From: Bradyrhizobium genomosp. I (2014) | GTDB taxonomy: Bacteria; Pseudomonadota; Alphaproteobacteria; Rhizobiales; Xanthobacteraceae | Assembly (NCBI RefSeq): GCF_000261685.1 | Contig: NZ_AJQE01000373.1 | Span: 1-46,376, forward strand | DNA: 46,376 nucleotides | Reading direction: 5' to 3' | Part shown: piece after piece, positions 32,635 to 41,029 of the stretch | Numbering within the stretch: the stretch's first letter is position 1 | Layout of the letters: every line of letters starts with the position of its first letter | Position numbers and translations under genes: made by a program | Notes under the pieces: generated by a model | Database searches by the model: none | What the model saw: the letters and a program-made list of their open reading frames with translations, nothing else | What the model was told of the DNA's origin: nothing

Positions 32635-33369
32635 ATGTCGTTCTGGACACGCCACCAAATCTTCGAAAAGAACTCGATCATCCTGGTCATCGGCATCCTG
32701 CTGGTGATCGCGATCGGCGGCCTCGTCGAGATCACGCCGCTGTTCTACCTCAAGAGCACGATCGAGAAGGTCGACGGCGTCAGGCCCTACACGCCGCTGG
32801 AGCTCGCCGGACGCAACGTCTACGTCCGCGAGGGCTGCTATCTCTGCCATTCGCAGATGGTCCGGCCCTTGCGCGACGAGGTCGAGCGCTACGGCCACTT
32901 CTCGCTCGCCGCCGAGAGCATGTTCGACCATCCGTTCCAGTGGGGCTCCAAGCGCACCGGTCCGGATCTCGCACGCGTCGGCGCAAAGTATTCCGACGAC
33001 TGGCACGTCACCCATCTGACCAACCCGCGCGCGATCGTGCCGCAGTCGGTGATGCCGGGCTATCCGTTCCTCAGTGCGAACGAGGTCGATCCGGACGCCA
33101 TCGCCGACCACATGCGCACGCTGAGGACCGTCGGTGTGCCCTACACCGACGAGCAGATCGCCAGCGCGGGCGCCGATTTGAAGGCCCAGGCCGATCCGGA
33201 CAATGCCGGTACCGACGCCTTCAGCAAGCGCTACGCCAAGGCCGTCGTGCGCAATTTCGACGGCAAGACCGGCACGCCGACGGAAATGGACGCGCTGATC
33301 GCGTACCTGCAGATGCTCGGCACGCTGGTCGACTTCAAGATCTACAACGAGAAAGCCAATCTTCGCTGA
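32635..33369 (+). CDS. fixO: cbb3-type cytochrome c oxidase subunit II (mono-haem)
   Basis: This 244-aa protein has one N-terminal membrane anchor (about residues 13-35) and a periplasmic c-type cytochrome domain with the haem motif Cys68-x-x-Cys71-His72 (EGCYLCHSQMVRP). The axial Met is probably in SVMPGYPFL. It passes electrons towards FixN. AGGAG lies eight bases before the ATG. Second gene of fixNOQP. Confidence 0.95.
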   Translation: MSFWTRHQIFEKNSIILVIGILLVIAIGGLVEITPLFYLKSTIEKVDGVRPYTPLELAGRNVYVREGCYLCHSQMVRPLRDEVERYGHFSLAAESMFDHPFQWGSKRTGPDLARVGAKYSDDWHVTHLTNPRAIVPQSVMPGYPFLSANEVDPDAIADHMRTLRTVGVPYTDEQIASAGADLKAQADPDNAGTDAFSKRYAKAVVRNFDGKTGTPTEMDALIAYLQMLGTLVDFKIYNEKANLR

Positions 33370-33382
33370 GAAGGCATGAACG

Positions 33383-33547
33383 ATGAAAGCCATCCTGACC
33401 GTCCATAATCTTGCGTCCGATCTCGTGACGACGATCTGGACACCGGTGTTCGTCGCGATCTTTCTCGCGATCGTCGCCTACGCATTCTGGCCCCGTAACA
33501 AGGCTGTGTTCGACAAAGCAGCGCACCTGCCGTTGCGGGAGGAGTAG
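33383..33547 (+). CDS. fixQ: cbb3-type cytochrome oxidase small subunit FixQ
   Basis: This 54-aa protein has one membrane helix (WTPVFVAIFLAIVAYAFW) and a short basic tail. It stabilises the FixNOP complex. It sits between fixO (13 nt upstream) and fixP (6 nt downstream). The start at 33383 is preferred over an out-of-frame ATG at 33376 because only this frame encodes the known FixQ pattern. Confidence 0.93.
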   Translation: MKAILTVHNLASDLVTTIWTPVFVAIFLAIVAYAFWPRNKAVFDKAAHLPLREE

Positions 33548-33553
33548 AGAACC

Positions 33554-34429
33554 ATGACCGATCATTCTAGCGACATCGATTCCGTCTCCGGCAAGTCCAC
33601 GACCGGACACGAGTGGGACGGCATCAAGGAGCTCAACACGCCGCTGCCGCGCTGGTGGGTGATCACCTTCTATCTCACCATCGTCTGGTCGATCGGTTAC
33701 TGGATCGTGTATCCGGCCTGGCCGCTGATCTCCAGCAACACCACCGGCATGTTCGGCTACTCCTCGCGTGCTGACGTCGCGGTCGAGCTCGCCAATCTCG
33801 AGAAGATCCGCGGTGACAAGATGGCGGCGCTGGGCGCGGCCTCGCTCGCCGACATCGAGAAGGATCCGGCTCTGCTGGCGCTCGCCCGCGCCAAGGGCAA
33901 AACCGTGTTCGGCGACAATTGCGCGCCGTGCCACGGCTCCGGCGCCGCCGGCGCCAAGGGCTATCCGAACCTGAACGACGACGACTGGCTGTGGGGCGGC
34001 ACGCTCGACCAGATCATGCAGACCATCCAGTTCGGCGCGCGGTCAGGCCATGCCAAGACGCATGAGGGCCAGATGCTCGCTTTCGGCAAGGACGGCGTGC
34101 TGAAGGGCGACGAGATCGTCACGGTCGCCAATTACGTGCGGTCGCTGTCGGGCCTTTCCACCCGCAACGGCTTCGACGCCGCCAAGGGCCAGAAGATCTT
34201 TGCGGAGAATTGCGCCGCCTGTCACGGCGATTCCGGCAAGGGCAACCAGGAGCTCGGCGCGCCGAACCTGACCGACAAGATCTGGCTCTACGGCTCCGAC
34301 GAGGCGAGCCTGATCGAGACCATCAGCCAGGGCCGCTCCGGTGTGATGCCCGCCTGGGAAGGCCGGCTCGATCCCGCCACCATCAAGGCGATGGCGGTCT
34401 ATGTCCACTCGCTCGGCGGCGGCAAATAG
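33554..34429 (+). CDS. fixP: cbb3-type cytochrome c oxidase subunit III (di-haem)
   Basis: This 291-aa protein has one membrane helix (about residues 33-58) and two periplasmic cytochrome c domains with Cys123-x-x-Cys126-His127 and Cys220-x-x-Cys223-His224. It takes electrons from the bc1 complex or soluble cytochrome c and hands them to FixO. GGAGTAGAGAACC precedes the ATG. Last gene of fixNOQP, followed by a terminator. Confidence 0.95.
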   Translation: MTDHSSDIDSVSGKSTTGHEWDGIKELNTPLPRWWVITFYLTIVWSIGYWIVYPAWPLISSNTTGMFGYSSRADVAVELANLEKIRGDKMAALGAASLADIEKDPALLALARAKGKTVFGDNCAPCHGSGAAGAKGYPNLNDDDWLWGGTLDQIMQTIQFGARSGHAKTHEGQMLAFGKDGVLKGDEIVTVANYVRSLSGLSTRNGFDAAKGQKIFAENCAACHGDSGKGNQELGAPNLTDKIWLYGSDEASLIETISQGRSGVMPAWEGRLDPATIKAMAVYVHSLGGGK

Positions 34430-34454
34430 CCGATCCACGACCGACGACTTCCGG

Positions 34455-34481
34455 CGGGGGCGAAGAAAAACGCCCCCGTTT
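34455..34481 (+). terminator. Terminator of fixNOQP
   Basis: CGGGGGCG (34455-34462), an 8-nt A-rich loop and CGCCCCCG (34471-34478) form an 8-bp GC stem followed by TTT. The T-run runs into the FixK2 box of fixG at 34480, so the two signals are packed together. Confidence 0.65.
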
Positions 34482-34493
34482 GCGTTGGATCAA
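34480..34493 (+). promoter_or_regulatory. FixK2 box of the fixGHIS operon
   Basis: TTGCGTTGGATCAA fits TTG(A/C)-N6-(T/G)CAA with no mismatch to the degenerate consensus. It ends 55 nt before the fixG ATG, the same spacing as at fixN. Confidence 0.75.
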
Positions 34494-34548
34494 CGGGACT
34501 TGCCGGCGCCGGGTCTAGGTTTAATCGCACCTCTTGGAAGATTCAGCG

Positions 34549-36015
34549 ATGAACAAGGCCGTCAATCCGAACGAACTCAAGCCCGCGGACGACAGCGGGC
34601 CACTCTATGCGGCCCGCAAGAAGGTCTATCCGCAGAGCGTCTCGGGCACGTTTCGGCGGATCAAATGGACCCTGATGGCGATCTGCCTCGGCGTCTATTA
34701 TTTCCTGCCGTTCGTACGCTGGAATCGCGGCCTCGGCGCCCCGAGCCAGGCGGTGCTGATCGATCTGCCCAACAGCCGCTTCTATTTCTTCTTCATCGAG
34801 CTGTGGCCGCAGGAGGTCTACTACTTCACCGGCCTGTTGATCGTGGCCGCGGTGGCGCTGTTCCTGATGAACTCGGTCGGCGGCCGCATCTGGTGCGGCT
34901 ATCTCTGTCCGCAGACGGTGTGGACCGATCTGTTCTATGCCGTCGAGCGTCTGGTCGAGGGTGATCGGCGCGAGCGGATGAAGAAGGACAGATCGTCCGA
35001 TCCGTTGAAGCTCGAGCGGATATCCGAGATCGTGCTCAAGCATTCGATCTGGATCATGATCGCGTGGTGGACCGGCGGCGCCTGGGTGCTCTATTTCAGC
35101 GACGCGCCGACCCTGGTGAAGGAGCTCGTCACCTTCCAGGCGCCGATGATCGCCTATATCTGGATCGGCATCCTCACCGCGACGACCTATGTGCTGGCCG
35201 GCTTCATGCGCGAGCAAGTCTGCACCTATATGTGCCCGTGGCCGCGAATCCAGGCGGCGCTGACGGACGAATGGGCGCTCAACGTCACCTATCGCTACGA
35301 CCGCGGCGAGAAGCGCACCTCGGTCAAGAAGACCGCCGAGCTGCGCGCGCTCGGCGAGCAGGTCGGCGATTGCGTCGACTGCTACCAATGCGTCGCTGTC
35401 TGCCCGACCGGCATCGACATCCGCAACGGACCGCAGCTCGAATGCATCCAATGCGGGCTCTGCATCGACGCCTGCGACAACGTGATGGCGAAGATCGGCC
35501 GGCCGAAGCGCCTGATCGGCTACGACAACGACATCAACATCCACCGCCGCCAGCAGGGCAAGGCGCCGATCTACCGCATCGTCCGCGCCCGCACCATCGT
35601 CTACAGCGCGATCATCGCGGTGGTCGGCGGCATCATGATCTACACGCTCGCGACCCGCAGCCTGCTCGACGTCAACGTGCTGCACGACCGCAATCCGGTC
35701 GCGGTCAAGCTCAGCGACGGCTCGATCCGCAACGCCTACACGGTTCGGCTGCTCAACAAGAGCGGCTATGACCGCGTCATCGCCATCGACGCCGACGGGC
35801 CGATCAATTCGACCGTTCACGTCGTCGGCGTCGATTCGGTGACCCCGGATCGGCCGATGATCGTGATCCCGCGCGACTCGACGAGCGAGCTTCGCCTCCT
35901 CGTCACCGCGCCGGCCGACAACAACCCGGAGAAGTCGATTCCGGTCCACTTCCACGTCACGGACATCGGCCTCGGCGTCGCCGCGTCCGCCACCGACAAT
36001 TTCGTCTCGCCTTGA
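34549..36015 (+). CDS. fixG: cbb3 oxidase assembly polyferredoxin FixG (CcoG)
   Basis: This 488-aa membrane protein has about five helices and two [4Fe-4S] ferredoxin motifs, Cys275-x2-Cys278-x2-Cys281-x3-Cys285 and Cys299-x2-Cys302-x2-Cys305-x3-Cys309. Further conserved Cys sites are CGYLCPQTVW and CTYMCPWPR. CcoG reduces Cu(II) to Cu(I) for delivery to the cbb3 oxidase. The C-terminal 120 residues form an immunoglobulin-like periplasmic domain. The ATG at 34549 follows GGAAG; a TTG five codons earlier lacks a site. First gene of fixGHIS, behind a FixK2 box. Confidence 0.95.
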   Translation: MNKAVNPNELKPADDSGPLYAARKKVYPQSVSGTFRRIKWTLMAICLGVYYFLPFVRWNRGLGAPSQAVLIDLPNSRFYFFFIELWPQEVYYFTGLLIVAAVALFLMNSVGGRIWCGYLCPQTVWTDLFYAVERLVEGDRRERMKKDRSSDPLKLERISEIVLKHSIWIMIAWWTGGAWVLYFSDAPTLVKELVTFQAPMIAYIWIGILTATTYVLAGFMREQVCTYMCPWPRIQAALTDEWALNVTYRYDRGEKRTSVKKTAELRALGEQVGDCVDCYQCVAVCPTGIDIRNGPQLECIQCGLCIDACDNVMAKIGRPKRLIGYDNDINIHRRQQGKAPIYRIVRARTIVYSAIIAVVGGIMIYTLATRSLLDVNVLHDRNPVAVKLSDGSIRNAYTVRLLNKSGYDRVIAIDADGPINSTVHVVGVDSVTPDRPMIVIPRDSTSELRLLVTAPADNNPEKSIPVHFHVTDIGLGVAASATDNFVSP

Positions 36016-36031
36016 GGATCAGGAGACTGCC

Positions 36032-36517
36032 ATGGCTTCCAAGCCGTTGACCGGAACCAAGGTCTTGCTGATGCTGGTCGCCTTCTTCGGCGTCGTGATC
36101 GGCGTCAACGTGACCATGATGAAGCTCGCGATCGCGACGCTGCCGGGCACCGACGTCGACAGCCCCTACGCCGCGGGCCTCGTCTATGACCGCGAGATCT
36201 CGGCGGCGCAGGACCAGGCCGCGCGCAAATGGAAGGTCAACGCCCATATCGAGCGCCGCGACGACGGCGGTGCCTCGGTCCAGGTCGAAGTCCGCGATGC
36301 CGGCGGCCAGCCGATCTCCGGGCTCAAGTTCGGCGGCCGGCTGGAGCGGCCGACCGACAAGCGCGCCGATCTCGTCGTCGAGCTCACCGAATCCGGCATC
36401 GGTCTCTATCGCGGCGGCGCCGAGTCCGTCGCGCCGGGCCAATGGGATCTGGTGATCGAGGGCGAGGCGCGGGGGGAACGCGTGTTCCTGTCTCGCAACC
36501 GCGTGATCCTGAACTGA
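36032..36517 (+). CDS. fixH: cbb3 oxidase assembly protein FixH
   Basis: This 161-aa protein has one N-terminal membrane helix (TKVLLMLVAFFGVVIGVNVTMM) and a periplasmic domain with the family stretch SPYAAGLVYDREISAAQDQAARKWKV. FixH is required for stable cbb3 assembly and interacts with FixI. The start follows the fixG stop by 16 nt with AGGAG upstream. The fixI start lies 11 nt downstream. Confidence 0.93.
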   Translation: MASKPLTGTKVLLMLVAFFGVVIGVNVTMMKLAIATLPGTDVDSPYAAGLVYDREISAAQDQAARKWKVNAHIERRDDGGASVQVEVRDAGGQPISGLKFGGRLERPTDKRADLVVELTESGIGLYRGGAESVAPGQWDLVIEGEARGERVFLSRNRVILN

Positions 36518-36528
36518 AGGACTTCGTC

Positions 36529-38718
36529 ATGCACGTCACGCGGGATTTCTCGCACTATGTCCGAAGCGCGGGCGAGGGCCTCCAGCACATCGATCTCGCG
36601 GTGGAAGGCGTTCACTGCGCCGGATGCATGGCCAAGATCGAGCGCGGCCTGTCTGCCATCCCCGACGTCACGCTGGCACGCGTGAATCTCACCGACCGCC
36701 GCGTCGCGCTGGAATGGAAGGCGGGCACGCTCGACCCTGGCCGATTCATCGACCGCCTCGAGGAGCTCGGCTACAAGGCCTATCCGTTCGAGACCGAAAG
36801 CGCGGAGGAGGCCGAGGTCGCCGAATCGCGTTTCCTGCTGCGGTGCCTCGGCGTCGCGGCATTCGCCACCATGAACGTGATGATGCTGTCGATTCCGGTG
36901 TGGTCGGGCAACGTCTCGGACATGCTGCCCGAGCAGCGCGATTTCTTCCACTGGCTGTCGGCGCTGATCGCATTGCCGGCGGCGGCCTATGCCGGCCAGC
37001 CGTTCTTCCGCTCGGCCTGGCGCGCGCTGTCGGCGAAGACCACCAACATGGACGTGCCAATCTCGATCGGCGTGATCCTGGCGCTCGGCATGTCCGTGGT
37101 CGAGACCATCCATCACGCCGAGCACGCCTATTTCGACGCCGCGATCATGCTGCTGACCTTCCTGCTGGTCGGCCGCTTCCTCGACCAGAACATGCGGCGG
37201 CGGACCCGCGCGGTGGCCGGCAATCTCGCGGCGCTGAAAGCGGAGACGGCTGCGAAGTTCGTCGGCCCCGGCGAAATCTCGCAGGTGCCCGTGGCAGCCA
37301 TCCACCCCGGCGATATCGTGCTGTTGCGGCCCGGCGAGCGCTGCGCGGTCGACGGCACCGTGATCGAAGGGCGTTCCGAGATCGACCAGAGCCTGATCAC
37401 CGGCGAGACGCTCTACGTCACGGCGGAGCAGGGCACGCCCGTCTATGCGGGATCGATGAACATCTCCGGCACGCTGCGGGTGCGGGTCTCAGCCGCGTCT
37501 GAAGCGACGCTGCTCGCCGAGATCACGCGGCTATTGGACAACGCGCTCCAGGCGCGCTCGCGCTACATGCGGCTCGCCGACCGCGCCTCCCGGCTCTACG
37601 CGCCGGTGGTGCATGCGACTGCGCTTCTGACCATTCTCGGATGGGTCATCGCCGGCGCGAGCTGGCACGATGCAATCGTCACCGGCGTTGCCGTCCTGAT
37701 CATTACCTGCCCCTGTGCGCTGGGCCTCGCCATTCCAACCGTGCAGACGGTCGCCTCCGGCACGATGTTCAAGTCCGGAGTGCTGCTGAATTCCGGCGAT
37801 GCGATCGAGCGGCTGGCCGAAGCCGACCATGTCATCTTCGACAAGACCGGTACGCTGACGCTGCCCGATCTCGAAGTCATGAATGCGGCCGAGATTCCCG
37901 CCGAGATCTTCGAGCTCGCCGGCCGGCTCGCGCTGTCGAGCCATCATCCGGTCGCCGCCGCCGTCGCTCAGGCTGCCGGTGCGAAGTCTCCGATCGTCGG
38001 CGCGGTCGAGGAGGCCGGGCAGGGCGTGCGCGCCGTGGTCGACGGTGTCGAGCTTCGCCTCGGCCGTCCATCCTTCTGCGGTGCCGAGACGCTGGCCGGA
38101 GACTCCACGCTCGATCCCGAAGCCTCGATCGTGGCTTTCAGCAAGGGCAGCGACAGATTCGTGCTCTCGGTTCGCCAGGGCCTGCGTCCGGATGCGCAGG
38201 CCGTGATCGCGGCGCTGAAGGCGCGCAACATCGGCATCGAGATCCTTTCCGGCGACCGCGAGCCGGTGGTGAAGGCCGCGGCCGATGCGCTCGGTGTTCC
38301 CGAATGGCGCGCCGGCGTCACGCCGGCCGACAAGATCGCCAGGATCGAGGAGTTGAAGCGGCGTGGTGCCAAGGTGCTGATGGTCGGCGACGGCATGAAC
38401 GATGCGCCGTCATTGGCGGCCGCTCATGTCTCGATGTCGCCGATCTCGGCCGCGCATCTCAGCCAGGCGACAGCCGATCTCGTCTTCCTCGGCCGGCCGC
38501 TGGCTCCGGTCGTTGCCGCGATCGATGCTTCGCGCAAGGCGCTGCAACTGATGCGGCAGAATCTCTGGCTTGCGATCGGCTATAACTTGCTTGCCGTTCC
38601 CGTCGCGATCAGCGGCGTCGTGACCCCCCTGATCGCGGCTGCGGCCATGAGCGGATCCTCGATCCTGGTCATGCTGAACTCGCTGCGTGCCCGCAGCGCC
38701 TCGCGGGAGATTGTGTGA
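36529..38718 (+). CDS. fixI: Copper-exporting P1B-type ATPase FixI (CcoI)
   Basis: This 729-aa ATPase has an N-terminal heavy-metal domain with Cys30-x-x-Cys33 (GVHCAGCMAKIE), eight predicted helices with the metal channel motif Cys-Pro-Cys at 394-396, phosphorylation Asp438 in DKTGT, the His-Pro of the nucleotide site (SSHHPVAAAV), and GDGMNDAPS. FixI supplies copper for CuB of the cbb3 oxidase. The start at 36529 is the ATG before the conserved metal domain; the frame is open upstream through fixH but that is a shadow. Its stop overlaps the fixS start by one base (TGATG). Confidence 0.95.
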   Translation: MHVTRDFSHYVRSAGEGLQHIDLAVEGVHCAGCMAKIERGLSAIPDVTLARVNLTDRRVALEWKAGTLDPGRFIDRLEELGYKAYPFETESAEEAEVAESRFLLRCLGVAAFATMNVMMLSIPVWSGNVSDMLPEQRDFFHWLSALIALPAAAYAGQPFFRSAWRALSAKTTNMDVPISIGVILALGMSVVETIHHAEHAYFDAAIMLLTFLLVGRFLDQNMRRRTRAVAGNLAALKAETAAKFVGPGEISQVPVAAIHPGDIVLLRPGERCAVDGTVIEGRSEIDQSLITGETLYVTAEQGTPVYAGSMNISGTLRVRVSAASEATLLAEITRLLDNALQARSRYMRLADRASRLYAPVVHATALLTILGWVIAGASWHDAIVTGVAVLIITCPCALGLAIPTVQTVASGTMFKSGVLLNSGDAIERLAEADHVIFDKTGTLTLPDLEVMNAAEIPAEIFELAGRLALSSHHPVAAAVAQAAGAKSPIVGAVEEAGQGVRAVVDGVELRLGRPSFCGAETLAGDSTLDPEASIVAFSKGSDRFVLSVRQGLRPDAQAVIAALKARNIGIEILSGDREPVVKAAADALGVPEWRAGVTPADKIARIEELKRRGAKVLMVGDGMNDAPSLAAAHVSMSPISAAHLSQATADLVFLGRPLAPVVAAIDASRKALQLMRQNLWLAIGYNLLAVPVAISGVVTPLIAAAAMSGSSILVMLNSLRARSASREIV

Positions 38719-38885
38719 TGGAGATCCTGGTCATCCTGGTCCCGCTGGCCCTGATGCTCGGGGGGGCCGGTCTCGTCGCTTTCCTCTGGTCGCTCAGGAG
38801 CGGCCAGTACGACGATCTCGACGGTGCCGCCTGGCGCGCGATTGCCGACGACGAGCCGCCGCAGGAAGCGCCGGCCAAACGCTAA
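38718..38885 (+). CDS. fixS: cbb3 oxidase maturation protein FixS (CcoS)
   Basis: This 55-aa protein has one membrane helix (EILVILVPLALMLGGAGLVAFLW) followed by the conserved SGQYDDLDGAAWR motif of CcoS. It is needed for cofactor insertion into the cbb3 oxidase. The ATG overlaps the fixI stop. Its TAA stop is also the first triplet of the dispersed repeat that follows. Confidence 0.93.
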   Translation: MEILVILVPLALMLGGAGLVAFLWSLRSGQYDDLDGAAWRAIADDEPPQEAPAKR

Positions 38886-39012
38886 AGCGCGATGCGATTA
38901 GGATGAATCGTCATCGCGCTTTAGATCTTTGTTTGAGCATGATCTCCGCGCAAACGCGTTCCGCGTTTGTCGCGAGGGAAAACCGCTGCGCACTTTTCCG
39001 GATCATGCTTTA
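38883..39012. repeat. Dispersed rhizobial intergenic palindromic element
   Basis: Three nested inverted pairs are seen: TAAAGCGCGATG (38883-38894) with CATCGCGCTTTA (38912-38923); CAAACGCG (38951-38958) with CGCGTTTG (38962-38969); GCATGATC (38937-38944) with GATCATGC (39001-39008). I recognise the sequence as a common repeat of Bradyrhizobium and relatives. It fills the whole gap between fixS and the convergent MFS gene and contributes the stop codons of both. Confidence 0.7.
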
Positions 39013-40212
39013 GCGCCTCAGGGCGAAGGTGAGCAAGGCTGCGGCCCCGAGCGCCACGCCCACACCAGCGACGCAGGCCTGCCAGCCGAAAGCATCGAAC
39101 AGCCGGCCGAGCACTGCCGTGCCGACGAGCCCTCCACAGAAATAGCACGCAAGATAGGTGCCGCTGGCAACGCCGCGGTTGCCGGTTGCCGCCTGTCCGA
39201 CGAAGCCCGTCGCGGCGGCCTGCGCAAAGAAGGTGCCGATGCCGACCAGCACCATGCCGGTCAGGACCTCGCCCAGATGTGGCGTCAGCATCAGCGGCAG
39301 GCCAAGTCCGGCGACGGCAAGCGAACCCCAGATCGTGGGCCGCGTGCCGAGCCGGGTAGCCACCTTGCCGGCCAGCAGGGTCGTGAAGACCGAGGGCAGG
39401 AAGACGAAATAGGCGAGACCCAAATCCATCATGCCCAGGGACAGAGGCGGCCGGACCAGCACGAAATTCACGAATGTGAAGGTGCCGATGAAGGCGAACA
39501 GGATGCAGAAGCCGATGCCGTAGGCGGCGCGCAGATGCGGATTGCGCCAATGCGCGATGGTGGCGGCTAGCGGCGAATCCGCCGGCACCATCGCATGCAT
39601 CGGCTGCACGCGTCGAATCGTGAAATAGACCAGCACCGCGCCGGCCAGATTGAGCGCGGCGAACAGATAGAAATTCCAGGCGAGTCCGAGGCCATCGGCA
39701 ACAGCCGCCGAGATCAGCCGGCCGATGAGGTTGCTCGCGACATTGCCGGTGATGTAGGCGGCAAAGGCGCCGCCGGCGTCCATCGCGCTGCATTGCTCGC
39801 CGAGATAGGCGAGGGTGAGCGCAAAGGCCGACGCCATGCACAGGCCCTGCGCGACCCGCAGGGCGGTGAAGACCGCAAGATTGGGTGCGGACGCCAGCAG
39901 GCTGGTGGGGATTGCAAGAAGTGCCAGGCTGAGCAGGATGCCGGCGCGCCGGTTGATGTGCGGGCTGAAGAAGCCGACGACGAGGCTGGCCGTGGCCATG
40001 CCGAAAGTGCTGGCATTGACGGCGAAGCCCATCGCCGCCGGCGTGACGCCGTAGTGACGCGTCAACGAAGGCAGGATCGCCTGTGTCGCGAAGAGGTCGA
40101 CGACGGTCAGGAATGCGGTGAGGCCGATCACGAGCGAGCGAAGCGCGAGACCCGGGGAATGAGCCTCCATCGTCATTGCGGCCGGTTTGATCGGCGCGGA
40201 AAGATCGGTCAT
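39010..40212 (-). CDS. MFS transporter (YnfM/AraJ-like)
   Basis: This 400-aa protein has about twelve helices and opens with VIGLTAFLTVVDLFATQAILPSLTRHYG, a pattern of the YnfM-type sugar/drug exporter subgroup. The motif-A region is GFFSPHINRRAGILLSLALL. The start at 40212 is chosen over an ATG at 40278 because the earlier part runs through a strong hairpin and lacks conserved sequence; GGAC lies 10 nt upstream. A cupin gene lies upstream on the same strand, separated by two hairpins, so read-through may be limited. The substrate is unknown. Confidence 0.83.
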   Translation of the reverse strand: MTDLSAPIKPAAMTMEAHSPGLALRSLVIGLTAFLTVVDLFATQAILPSLTRHYGVTPAAMGFAVNASTFGMATASLVVGFFSPHINRRAGILLSLALLAIPTSLLASAPNLAVFTALRVAQGLCMASAFALTLAYLGEQCSAMDAGGAFAAYITGNVASNLIGRLISAAVADGLGLAWNFYLFAALNLAGAVLVYFTIRRVQPMHAMVPADSPLAATIAHWRNPHLRAAYGIGFCILFAFIGTFTFVNFVLVRPPLSLGMMDLGLAYFVFLPSVFTTLLAGKVATRLGTRPTIWGSLAVAGLGLPLMLTPHLGEVLTGMVLVGIGTFFAQAAATGFVGQAATGNRGVASGTYLACYFCGGLVGTAVLGRLFDAFGWQACVAGVGVALGAAALLTFALRR

Positions 40213-40233
40213 GCCTGATTGTCCTGTGAGGAA

Positions 40234-40317
40234 TGTGGCGCCCGGCACGCGGACGGCATGGGGATCCGGGCGCCACACCCGGTAACGAGTGCGCTGGGGC
40301 TGGGCGGCGCTCGTTAC
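40234..40317 (-). other. Two tandem hairpins between the cupin and MFS genes
   Basis: TGTGGCGCCCGG (40234-40245) and CCGGGCGCCACA (40266-40277) form a perfect 12-bp stem with a 20-nt loop. GTAACGAG (40282-40289) and CTCGTTAC (40310-40317) form an 8-bp stem that can extend by three pairs including a wobble. On the minus strand the second lies across the cupin stop codon and the first lies just before the MFS ribosome site. No T-run follows either, so they may stabilise or attenuate the message rather than end it. Confidence 0.6.
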
Positions 40318-40793
40318 ATATGATGGTCGTTGGGATCTTTACGGACGTCGCCGACATAGAGAACGACCGTCTCCTTGCCGAGATTCTTCCACCAGTGCGA
40401 GGTGCCGAACACTTCGGGGCGGATGTCGCCGGCCTTGTGCACGATCGGATCGACGCAGTTGGAGGCGTATTCGACGATCTCGCCCTGCTGGACGAAGATC
40501 AGGGCGGGACGATCGTCATGGCTGTGCCAGGGCACGATCCCGCCGGGCTCGATGGTCAGCTTGCGGAAGCGCAGCTCGCGGCCCTCGATGTGCGCCGGCT
40601 GCTTGCCGAGGTCGATCGCGCCGAGCGTGACGTCGGTAACGCCGACGGGCTTGTGGTCGACCATCTGCTGTGCGTTCGGCTTGATCTTGCCGGCCGGGCA
40701 TTCGCCGGCGAAAACCGGCGTCGCAAACGTCAGCGCCCCGAGAACGGCAACGCCTGTCCAAACCACGCGCGACACTGTGTGATGCCTAGACAT
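40314..40793 (-). CDS. Exported cupin-domain protein
   Basis: This 159-aa protein has a signal peptide (VVWTGVAVLGALTFATPVFA, cleavage before GECPA) and one cupin barrel (about residues 68-150). The metal-type motif is PWHSHDDRPALIFVQQGEI, with His94 and His96, and a second motif around VFGTSHWW. The two Cys of the mature chain (GECPAGK, SNCVDP) may form a disulfide. Periplasmic cupins of this sort are common in Bradyrhizobium; the ligand is unknown. GGAGA lies seven bases before the ATG. It is divergent from the small secreted protein at 41030. Confidence 0.82.
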   Translation of the reverse strand: MSRHHTVSRVVWTGVAVLGALTFATPVFAGECPAGKIKPNAQQMVDHKPVGVTDVTLGAIDLGKQPAHIEGRELRFRKLTIEPGGIVPWHSHDDRPALIFVQQGEIVEYASNCVDPIVHKAGDIRPEVFGTSHWWKNLGKETVVLYVGDVRKDPNDHHM

Positions 40794-41029
40794 GGGAAGT
40801 CTCCTCTGTTGGCCGCAACCCCGCTGGTCACCGGCTATGCCAGGAGCTTCGTCGAGATCGTCTCCATCCTGAAATGCCGGCTTGCTTTCGATGCGATAGC
40901 CCGGCGCTATGTTGATGCGCGGCGGCTATCGAACCGATTGGGCATCGGCATTTCCGCTTCAGGCGTATCCGGCGTCCGATTGCAGCGCGCCCGATTGGCG
41001 GGCGTTCACGTCAATCCGGAGGAGTCCCC

